Below are positions 25,301 to 31,176 of a DNA stretch of 36,711 bases, piece after piece. Each line of letters begins with the position of its first letter. Within the stretch, counting starts at the first letter, position 1. The notes under the pieces are model-generated. The model worked only from the letters and a program-made list of their open reading frames with translations. It did not search any database and had not been told where the DNA came from. The position numbers and the translations under genes are program-made. Source of the DNA: DATDTB01 sp035291025 (GTDB taxonomy: Archaea; Iainarchaeota; Iainarchaeia; JAFGOX01; DATDTB01). The stretch covers positions 1 through 36,711 of the forward strand of contig DATDTB010000059.1 of NCBI GenBank assembly GCA_035291025.1. Reading direction: 5' to 3'.

Positions 25301-26920
25301 CTACTTTTTCCGGCTTTGCCTGGTTTTTGGCTCAAAAGGCGTGGTCACTTCCCTTAACTCCGAGTCCGCGTCTTTTTCCGCCGCCTTATGGCCTGCGAGT
25401 AGTTCTTTTTTCCTCTGCTTTTCCTCTTCGCTCCTACCCTTTTCAGGGCGTAGGTGTGGAAAGAGTATCACGTCTCGGATTGACGCCTTGTCAGCCAAAA
25501 GCATTACCAGCCTGTCAACTCCAATTCCGAGCCCGCCAGTTGGAGGCATTCCGTACTCCAAGGCCTTTAGGAAGTCTTCGTCGAATGCCTGAGCTTCCAC
25601 GTCCCCCTTTTCTCTCAGCCTTTGCTGGTCCTCAAAGCGCTGCCTTTGCTCGACTGGGTCCGTGAGCTCGGAGTAAATGTTCGCGAACTCCTTACCGTCA
25701 ATGAACAACTCGGCTCTTTCCGTGAATTTTTCGTTGCCGCGTTTTTTCTTGACCAAGTACGACGTCTCAATTGGGTAGTCCACCACGAACGTTGGCTGGA
25801 CTATTTTCGGCTGCGCGAGTTCGTCAAACACCCTCAACACAAGCGCTCCCCAGCGGTGGTCCAGTTTTGCGTCCACCTTGTTTTCTTTTAGCACTTGGAG
25901 CAGTTGTTCCTGGCTGAGTTTTTCAACGTCCACCCCGCCTAGTTCCCTGCAGGCTTGAGTCATTGAAAGCCTCTTGAATGGCGCCTTTAATGAAATCTTC
26001 TTGCCCTGATACGCCAGCTCGGCCGAGCCTAGGACTTCAATTGCTGCCTTTTCAATTACTTCTTCCGTGAGCTTCATTATCTTTTCGTAGTCAACGTGCG
26101 CCCAGTACAACTCGAGCATTGTGAACTCCGGGTTGTGAGTAAGGTCAATGCCTTCGTTCCTGAAGTTCCTGTTTATCTCGAAGACCTTTTCGAAGCCACC
26201 CACTATTAAGCGCTTTAGGTAAAGTTCGGGTGCTATCCTCAGGTAAAGGTTCATTCCAAGCTCGTTGTGGTACGTGGCGAATGGCCTCGCTGCGGCGCCT
26301 CCTGGAATGGGTTGCATCATTGGGGTTTCAACTTCAATGAACCCCTGCGAGCTCAAGTTCTTGCGCATGCTTTCCAGGACCGCGCTCCGCTTCACGAAAG
26401 TCTCCTTCACGGTTGGGTCGGAAATCAAGTCCACGTACCGCATCCTGTACTTGAGTTCGGGGTCTTCTAGTCCATGCCATTTTTCCGGCAGGGGACGGAT
26501 TGCTTTTGCAAGCGTTTCCAGGGAACTGACTCTCAATGTTATCTCTCCGCGCTTCGTCCTGAAGGGCTTGCCATGCACCCCGACAACGTCTCCAACGCTG
26601 AGTTTTTTGAATGAAGCGAGTTCGCGTTCTTTTAAAGTTGTCTCGTCAACGAATAACTGTATTCTTGCAGTGAAGTCCTGCAAGTGGGCGAATGAAATCT
26701 TTCCCATCCCGCGAAGGGAAATGATTCTGCCGGCTATTATGAATTCCCGTTCCAGGCCCTCTTCTTCCTTTAAACCTTCAGTGGCCCTTAGCACGTCCAA
26801 CGCCGAAGCGTTCTTGTGGAACTCGTAAGTGAAAGGCTCTATTCCTTGTTCTCGCAGTTCCTTGATTTTTTGCAGGCGCGCGTTCATTATCTGAGCCTCG
26901 CGTCCTTTTTCTTCAGCCAT
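25301..26920 (-). CDS. lysS: Class II lysyl-tRNA synthetase
   Basis: Charges tRNA-Lys with lysine. 539 residues in the order expected for class IIb: N-terminal OB fold (about 60-165, IIAGRIISLRGMGKISFAHLQD), motif 1 region (FIEVETPMMQ), the LysRS-typical RIAPELYLKRLIVGGFEKVFEINRNFRNEG with motif 2, EFTMLELYWA, KEFANIYSEL and motif 3 GLGIGVDRLVML. A lysine-rich tail follows. Many archaea use a class I LysRS instead, so this gene may come from transfer. ATG at 26920 is used; the frame upstream to 27004 overlaps the Nudix gene and reads poorly. A tRNA-Lys gene lies 700 nt upstream on the same strand. Confidence 0.95.
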   Translation of the reverse strand: MAEEKGREAQIMNARLQKIKELREQGIEPFTYEFHKNASALDVLRATEGLKEEEGLEREFIIAGRIISLRGMGKISFAHLQDFTARIQLFVDETTLKERELASFKKLSVGDVVGVHGKPFRTKRGEITLRVSSLETLAKAIRPLPEKWHGLEDPELKYRMRYVDLISDPTVKETFVKRSAVLESMRKNLSSQGFIEVETPMMQPIPGGAAARPFATYHNELGMNLYLRIAPELYLKRLIVGGFEKVFEINRNFRNEGIDLTHNPEFTMLELYWAHVDYEKIMKLTEEVIEKAAIEVLGSAELAYQGKKISLKAPFKRLSMTQACRELGGVDVEKLSQEQLLQVLKENKVDAKLDHRWGALVLRVFDELAQPKIVQPTFVVDYPIETSYLVKKKRGNEKFTERAELFIDGKEFANIYSELTDPVEQRQRFEDQQRLREKGDVEAQAFDEDFLKALEYGMPPTGGLGIGVDRLVMLLADKASIRDVILFPHLRPEKGRSEEEKQRKKELLAGHKAAEKDADSELREVTTPFEPKTRQSRKK

Positions 26921-26940
26921 GCCAGAACACTTCAAGTAAA

Positions 26941-26953
26941 TGTAATTTAAACC
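26941..26953 (-). promoter_or_regulatory. lysS TATA box overlapping the Nudix stop codon
   Basis: The minus strand reads GGTTTAAATTACA, centred about 28 nt before the lysS ATG, and no Shine-Dalgarno sequence precedes the ATG. This fits a leaderless lysS message. The TAA stop of the upstream Nudix gene is part of the box. Confidence 0.45.
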
Positions 26954-27561
26954 AGTTGCCCGGACGCGAGTTTTTTCACGAACGGCCACGAGGCCGTGGT
27001 CCATTCCTCGAAGTCGTTTCTTGGGTCGCTCATCAATGACTCCAGTTCTTCAATTGAATAAAACCCGCACTCGGCCATTTCCTCGCTGCCTTTCCCCACT
27101 GGCCCACCGGCTTCGGCAACGGAGACGACGCCGAAGTGCACCGCGTGGACGCCGTGCTCGAAGTTCACGAAGCCGACGACGCGCGGGACAGGGTACTCAG
27201 CCATAGTCACTTCTTCCCTTAGCTCTCGGTTCATTGCAGCCTTCAAGGCGTCGCCTTCGTCAGTTTTGTCGACGTGGCCGCCCAGGCCGCACGACCACTT
27301 GTCCTTGAGTCTTTCCTCGTCGTAGCCCTTCTTTGCCCTCTTGTAAGCGAAAACTTTTCCATCGTGCGGGTTGATTATCCAAACGTATGGAATTGGCTGC
27401 TTGAATGCAGGATTGTTTTCCAACTCGTCGTTTCTTTCCCTGTACTCCGCGTTTTCCCTAATCGCCCCCAAGTAGTCCATTTCCCCCAAGGGCGCGAACC
27501 CCGTGAAGTGCCCCGAGTTGAAGAGCGCATCTCTTTTCACGACAAGTATTTCTTTTGCCAT
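26947..27561 (-). CDS. Nudix hydrolase (long, phosphoesterase-type)
   Basis: A 204-residue Nudix protein. The Nudix box is GGHVDKTDEGDALKAAMNRELREEV, in which the catalytic RELREE is intact while the usual upstream Gly-x5-Glu is altered (Asp at both sites), a pattern of the long GGH-type Nudix group. The N-terminal segment (VVKRDALFNSGHFTGFAPLG) and the PYVWIINPHDGKVFAYKR strand are outside the box and family-specific. Substrate unknown. ATG at 27561 has GGGAGG 11 nt upstream. Lies between tRNA-Lys and lysS; any link to tRNA or lysine is unproved. Confidence 0.85.
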   Translation of the reverse strand: MAKEILVVKRDALFNSGHFTGFAPLGEMDYLGAIRENAEYRERNDELENNPAFKQPIPYVWIINPHDGKVFAYKRAKKGYDEERLKDKWSCGLGGHVDKTDEGDALKAAMNRELREEVTMAEYPVPRVVGFVNFEHGVHAVHFGVVSVAEAGGPVGKGSEEMAECGFYSIEELESLMSDPRNDFEEWTTASWPFVKKLASGQLV

Positions 27562-27604
27562 TACAGTTGCGCCTCCCTTTGCCTTGCTGGACTGAAAAAA
27601 CAGG

Positions 27605-27678
27605 CGAGCCCGACGGGATTTGAACCCGCGACACCCGGATTAAAAGTCCGGTGCTCTACCAGCCTGAGCTACGGGCCC
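27605..27678 (-). tRNA. tRNA-Lys (UUU)
   Basis: A 74-nt cloverleaf on the minus strand. Acceptor GGGCCCG pairs with CGGGCTC, with G2-U71 as a wobble pair; D arm GCTC...GAGC; anticodon stem CCGGA/TCCGG around CTTTTAA (anticodon UUU); T arm GCGGG-TTCAAAT-CCCGT; discriminator G73. CCA is not encoded (the next bases are CCT). No intron. The first 10 nt overlap the end of the upstream Nudix gene. LysRS is encoded nearby. Confidence 0.97.
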
Positions 27679-28148
27679 CTTTCATACAAGCCTTGCGGAA
27701 TGACCGTTTGGTGTTCGAGCTTGCGGATGAATGTCTTGGCGAACTTGTACGCCAGCAGTTTCACTGCGTCCTCTGGCATGGCCCACTTGTACTCCAAGTG
27801 CTCGTTGCTCAGCCTCAAGCCCTTCGAGTTGCGGATGAAGCACTCGTACACGAGGAGCACGAGCCCCACCTTTTCGCTTCCAACGCGCAAAGTGATGTTT
27901 GAAATACCGCCATCAAACAATCGCCCAATCTTCAAGTCCTTTCCCTTAATGCCCAATTCCTCGCCTAACTCGCGTTCCAGCGTCTGCTTCACGCCGCCGC
28001 CTTCGTTTATCCTGCCGCCCGGCAAGTCCCAGTGCGCCTTGTCCTTCTTGTTGTAAAAAGTCGCGGGGTTGGCCTTCAGCACCAAAATGTCGCCGGCCTC
28101 GTTCCTGACGAGCGCCTTCACTCCAACATGGAATTTTTGTTCGGTCAT
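27669..28148 (-). CDS. Nudix hydrolase (short), ends inside tRNA-Lys
   Basis: A 159-residue MutT-type Nudix protein. The box is GGRINEGGGVKQTLERELGEELGI with RELGEE intact; the Glu of Gly-x5-Glu is a Gly. Substrate unknown; the fold of HVGVKALVRNEAGDILVLKAN is usual for nucleotide-sugar or dNTP Nudix enzymes. ATG at 28148 is chosen; the frame upstream passes through tRNA-Gly and is not coding. Its last codons, ...ERGP then TAG, are read from the first 10 nt of tRNA-Lys. Between two tRNA genes, so the message may be cut by RNase P. Confidence 0.88.
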   Translation of the reverse strand: MTEQKFHVGVKALVRNEAGDILVLKANPATFYNKKDKAHWDLPGGRINEGGGVKQTLERELGEELGIKGKDLKIGRLFDGGISNITLRVGSEKVGLVLLVYECFIRNSKGLRLSNEHLEYKWAMPEDAVKLLAYKFAKTFIRKLEHQTVIPQGLYERGP

Positions 28149-28200
28149 TTTTTTCCAGCCCTTTTCCTTCCGTTTTTTCAAGTTCTTAATGGGTAAAAAC

Positions 28201-28277
28201 TGGTGCGCCGGCCGGGATTTGAACCCGGGTCGCTGCCTTGGCAAGGCAACGTCCTAACCAGGCTAGACTACCGGCGC
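28201..28277 (-). tRNA. tRNA-Gly (GCC) with encoded CCA
   Basis: Minus-strand cloverleaf: acceptor GCGCCGG/CCGGCGC, D arm GTCTAG...GGAC, anticodon stem TTGCC/GGCAG around TTGCCAA (anticodon GCC), T arm containing TTCAAAT, discriminator A and an encoded CCA (28203-28201). No intron. The Nudix gene starts 53 nt downstream, so both may be on one transcript. Confidence 0.96.
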
Positions 28278-28381
28278 CTTCGAAGCAAAAAACGCGTTAA
28301 TGTACTGGGCTCTTGCCAAAAGCCAGAGAATTAGTTTTTTGCCGACTTAAAGAGGAGTGGTTATTTTTATAAAGCTGTTTT

Positions 28382-28399
28382 CAGCGCCTGGAAGCGCTG
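28382..28399 (-). terminator. Hairpin downstream of the stomatin-like gene
   Basis: A perfect 6-bp stem CAGCGC/GCGCTG with a 6-nt loop, 16 nt after the stop codon at 28415 and followed on the minus strand by AAAACAGCTTTATAAAAATAACC. It may protect or end the stomatin message. Archaeal termination does not need such a hairpin, so the role is inferred. The remaining bases up to tRNA-Gly hold no gene. Confidence 0.4.
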
Positions 28400-28414
28400 G
28401 AGTTGGAAGGGGCT

Positions 28415-29221
28415 TTACTTCTTGCCCTTTCCCTTGCCCCTAGTCATTGAAGTTATGGCGTCAAGTATTTCGACTGGAGTCACGAAAACGATTGTGTTGG
28501 ACTCGTCGCTTGACACGTCGTTCAGAGTCTGGAGCGTGCGTAAGTGCAGTCCACCAGGCGTGTCCGACAATATCCTCGCGGCTTCCGCGTAGTTCTTTGA
28601 CGCCATTTTCTCTCCTTCTGCCTTTATTATGAGCGACTTTCGCTCGCGTTCAGTTTCAGCCACCTTTGCCATTGTGCGCTTCAAGTCCTGAGGGAGTTCA
28701 ATGTCCTGCATTTTCACTGAAACCACGTCAATTCCCCACTCGCCGCTGGCCTTGTCCACTATTGTCTGAATTTCCTGCGCCAGCCTGTCCCTTTCAGCGA
28801 GCACTTTGTCCAAGTCATTTTCTCCAATCACGTCCCGCAAAGCTGTTTGGGCGTATTGCGAAATCGCGTAACGGTAGTCAGCAACTTGCAGCACCGCCTT
28901 TTCAGGGTTGACGACCTTGAAGAAAATGACTGCGTTAATGCTCACCGGCACGTTGTCCTTAGTCAGAGCTTCCTGTTTTGACACGTCAACTGTTTCAACG
29001 CGCAAGTCGATTTTTTGAATCCTTTCAATGAGTGGAATGACGAAGTTTAGTCCGGGCTCCAGTATTCCAACGAACTTTCCAAGCCTGAACTTTATTGCTT
29101 TTTCGTATTGGTCTATTACCTTTATGGTCATGAGGGCCAAAATCAACGCTATTGGGATTCCGGCAATGCTCACCACAAGCAAGGCAAGCAATAACCCGTA
29201 AGCAATCCACGAAACACTCAT
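28415..29221 (-). CDS. SPFH-domain stomatin-like membrane protein (slipin)
   Basis: A 268-residue stomatin/prohibitin-family scaffold protein. One N-terminal hydrophobic hairpin or helix (about 6-32), then the SPFH domain: YEKAIKFRLGKFVGILEPGLNFVIPLIERI, RVETVDVSKQEALTKDNVPVSINAVIFFKV, YRYAISQYAQTALRDVIGENDLDKVLAERD, and a coiled-coil stretch (KRTMAKVAETERERKSLIIKAEGEK). A lysine/glycine tail ends it (GKGKGKK). ATG at 29221 follows GGGGGTATGGTAA. Archaeal stomatins are often cleaved by a membrane serine protease; the SppA-type gene lies 2 kb away. Confidence 0.93.
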   Translation of the reverse strand: MSVSWIAYGLLLALLVVSIAGIPIALILALMTIKVIDQYEKAIKFRLGKFVGILEPGLNFVIPLIERIQKIDLRVETVDVSKQEALTKDNVPVSINAVIFFKVVNPEKAVLQVADYRYAISQYAQTALRDVIGENDLDKVLAERDRLAQEIQTIVDKASGEWGIDVVSVKMQDIELPQDLKRTMAKVAETERERKSLIIKAEGEKMASKNYAEAARILSDTPGGLHLRTLQTLNDVSSDESNTIVFVTPVEILDAITSMTRGKGKGKK

Positions 29222-29439
29222 TTACCATACCCCCGTCTCATGCGAAATTCGGCTCTTGGAGCCAAAACGACGGGAAGGCTTTAAATTACTTGTTTTTGCC
29301 CGAGAAAGCGCGGACGGAGAGATTCACTGAAATGGTTAGACTCCACCAGTGCTCAAGGTTGAGCTTTGCTCTTAAAAAGCGTTTGAGGGGGTGATTTTAG
29401 GAGCAAGAAAAATACTTTAAGAGCAAGTGATCAAGGTTG

Positions 29440-29453
29440 GAAAGGTTTATATT
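29440..29453 (+). promoter_or_regulatory. hicBA promoter (BRE and TATA), leaderless
   Basis: GGAAAGG then TTTATATT gives an archaeal BRE/TATA pair about 28 nt before the hicB ATG, consistent with transcription beginning at or next to the start codon; no ribosome-binding site is seen. Directly upstream is AGTGATCAAGGTTG (29426-29439), of which a 13/14 match lies at 29348-29361. That repeat could be an operator. Nothing else supportable is seen in 29222-29425. Confidence 0.6.
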
Positions 29454-29477
29454 CAAATTTTGCCCTTGTATTGTGTT

Positions 29478-29678
29478 ATGAAACTGACTGTTGTTTTGGA
29501 AAAGGGTGAGGACGGCTGGTTCGTCGTTCACGTGCCTTCCTTGCGTGGTTGTATTTCGCAAGGCAAGACCAAGGCCGAGGCTTTAAAGAATATTAAGGAA
29601 GCAATAGAGCTTTACTTGGAGCCGGACACTGAAGAATTGCTTGAATTTGAAGGCGAGAAAGTAAGCGTGGCCATATGA
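29478..29678 (+). CDS. hicB: HicB-family antitoxin
   Basis: A 66-residue HicB-type protein: MKLTVVLEKGEDGWFVVHVPSLRGCISQGKTKAEALKNIKEAIELYLE shows the full partial-RNase-H-like HicB fold (strand, GWFVVHVPSLRGC, GKTKAEALKNI helix). It lacks a separate DNA-binding domain at either end, so any autoregulation would have to be through another route. The ATG at 29478 follows a TATA box at leaderless distance. hicA begins within its last codons (ATGA overlap). Confidence 0.9.
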   Translation: MKLTVVLEKGEDGWFVVHVPSLRGCISQGKTKAEALKNIKEAIELYLEPDTEELLEFEGEKVSVAI

Positions 29679-29830
29679 AACTGCCAGTCTTGTCTGGCGT
29701 TGAAGTCATTAAGCGATTACGAAAGGCAGGCTTTGTGGCAGTTCGCCAGAAAGGCTCTCACGTTAGATTGGAGAGGAGAACTCAAAACGACTTCGTGAAA
29801 GTAACCGTGCCGTTGCATTACGAACTTTAG
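29675..29830 (+). CDS. hicA: HicA-family toxin, C-terminally shortened
   Basis: HicA is an mRNA interferase with a double-stranded-RNA-binding fold. The 51 residues cover MKLPVLSGVEVIKRLRKAGFVAVRQKGSHVRLERR (catalytic H29 in GSH) and end at VTVPLHYEL with a TAG. Normal members continue about 18-20 residues with a helix like KPGTLRSILKQAGL, so the last helix is missing. Neither of the other two frames downstream restores it convincingly. The ATG overlaps the hicB stop. It may be inactive. The tRNA-Ser gene, on the other strand, begins 25 nt later. Confidence 0.75.
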   Translation: MKLPVLSGVEVIKRLRKAGFVAVRQKGSHVRLERRTQNDFVKVTVPLHYEL

Positions 29831-29854
29831 TACAACGCTTGGCTTTATTGTATA

Positions 29855-30015
29855 CGCGGACGGAGGGATTTGAACCCCCAATCCCTTGCGGGAACTCGTT
29901 CTCTCCAAACTTTTTCGGAAAAAGTTTGATCAAAAACACTGGTTTTTGGATTGAACCTTTTTTTGGAAAAAGGTTCGTTCGAGACGAGCGCACTGCCGGG
30001 TTATGCGACGTCCGC
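29855..30015 (-). tRNA. tRNA-Ser (CGA) with a ~77-nt structured intron
   Basis: Exon 1 has acceptor GCGGACG, D arm GCAT...GTGC and anticodon stem/loop start CTCGT-CTCGAA; exon 2 has stem ACGAG, a serine-type variable arm (TCCC-GCAA-GGGA), T arm with TTCAAAT and acceptor CGTCCGC, discriminator G. CCA is not encoded. Joined after position 37 the loop is CTCGAAA, anticodon CGA. The intron is about 29901-29977. A bulge-helix-bulge can be drawn: CTCG/CGAG, bulge GAA, TCTC/GAGA, bulge GAA, then CGAAC/GTTTG. The exact cut may differ by one base. Inside are three hairpins (29906-29928, 29931-29948, 29953-29976). Confidence 0.93.
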
Positions 30016-30073
30016 TTTTCTTTGCGCCTTTAATTAGTTGTATGGAAAGTGTTTTTTAATGGCTTTGCGCGCC

Positions 30074-30601
30074 TCACGCGTGGGTTTTTACTATGTCTTG
30101 GAAGTGCCTCGGCTTTTCGACTGCTTTAACGAAGTAGTACCAAACCAGCGCAGTCCCTAGAGCCATGACGAACCACGAAGTCACGTGCAGTAACTCTGCT
30201 GCCTCTATTCCATTGAGGGCGCCAACGTACAAAACCGCGAAGACGCGCGCCGCGTTTATTGAAGCCATTGTCGTTATGCCGTAAAACGCTATGAGCGCCT
30301 TGTTCTTGGGTTTCACTCCCACTGCCCCGAACACTAGCCCGATAATCATTGAACTCGACACTATCCCGATGCAGCTCTCGCTCAACAAGAACGTTCCCGT
30401 GTCCATGAGTATGTAGTTACTCTGAGTTTTGACTGCTATGCCTGCGAGTAGGAGCAGGTTGTACTGGAGCAAGGTGAACCACTCCTCCAGGAAAAGCGGG
30501 GAAAGGAATAGGAGGAAAAGGTACGAGGCCAGGAACGCGGCGGAAAACCTAGCCAGGAATTCCAGGGGTGAAATTTTCACTCCGGCGCGGCGTTTTTTCA
30601 T
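30074..30601 (-). CDS. Archaeosortase/exosortase-family transpeptidase
   Basis: A polytopic protein of 175 residues with about five membrane helices. The family triad is visible: Cys77 in SESCIGIVSSS, Arg119 in INAARVFAVL and His139 in LLHVTSW. Archaeosortases cut C-terminal sorting signals of surface proteins and, in haloarchaea, link the protein to an archaeal lipid. No matching signal protein is seen here. It starts 6 nt after carS on the same strand, so the two are likely co-transcribed. The subfamily cannot be set by eye. Confidence 0.8.
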   Translation of the reverse strand: MKKRRAGVKISPLEFLARFSAAFLASYLFLLFLSPLFLEEWFTLLQYNLLLLAGIAVKTQSNYILMDTGTFLLSESCIGIVSSSMIIGLVFGAVGVKPKNKALIAFYGITTMASINAARVFAVLYVGALNGIEAAELLHVTSWFVMALGTALVWYYFVKAVEKPRHFQDIVKTHA

Positions 30602-30607
30602 TCAAAG

Positions 30608-31108
30608 TCACCACGGCACGCTTTTCAGGCGGGAAAGGTAGGCCACCAGGTTAGTTGTCTTGTGCAACGCGAAGGTCACAACGAACAAAATGGCCGTTTC
30701 TAGCGCTGGCAGCAAGTAGTACGGACTCGCGAACACTACTGAGCCGACAATGAAGTCCAGCTGGTCCCACAAGAGCCATTCCCTGCCTTGTTCTATTCCA
30801 ACCCTTCGCTTGATGAAGCTCTTCACGGCATCCCCGGTTATTGCGCCGACTGCAATGAGGAGGCTGACTTTTTCGTATTCCGGAATGGGGTGCTGCGTGA
30901 CTATAACAGAAGCAGTCAGGCCGGCGAGCCACCCGAGCAGTATTCCAGTGAACGTTCCCCTAACTGTTTTTCCGCTTCCAAGCATCCTCTTGTGGTCAAC
31001 CCAGTTTTTTCCGAAGTCCAAAGGGAATTTCCCACCTACTATTACGGCGCTGGAGTTCGCCACGTAGGCGGGCGCGGCGAACAACAGAACTGCAAGAACG
31101 TCAACCAT
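30608..31108 (-). CDS. carS: CDP-archaeol synthase (CarS)
   Basis: Transfers CTP onto the archaeal diether phosphate to form CDP-archaeol, the branch point to polar lipids. 166 residues, about five membrane helices. Family signature: KFPLDFGKNWVDHKRMLGSGKTVRGTFTGI (residues about 27-56), GDAVKSFIKRRVGIEQG and LLWDQLDFIVG. Length is typical. ATG at 31108. It is 68 nt from the divergent SppA gene and directly before the archaeosortase-like gene. Confidence 0.92.
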   Translation of the reverse strand: MVDVLAVLLFAAPAYVANSSAVIVGGKFPLDFGKNWVDHKRMLGSGKTVRGTFTGILLGWLAGLTASVIVTQHPIPEYEKVSLLIAVGAITGDAVKSFIKRRVGIEQGREWLLWDQLDFIVGSVVFASPYYLLPALETAILFVVTFALHKTTNLVAYLSRLKSVPW

Positions 31109-31176
31109 TGCCTTTAAAGGATTCCAAGCGAGGTTTTTTCAAGATATTGATGCCTTTTTTGCCTAAGGAAATTTGA

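Noticed and set aside
29332..29400. Short open frame MVRLHQCSRL... upstream of hicB
   Set aside because: About 20 codons, no ribosome-binding site, overlaps the repeat.
29828..29860. TAG readthrough (for example pyrrolysine) or frameshift to complete HicA
   Set aside because: None of the three frames after the TAG gives the missing HicA helix.
29855..30015. Two separate tRNA fragments or a pseudogene
   Set aside because: Both halves pair into one complete serine tRNA with a drawable bulge-helix-bulge at the anticodon.
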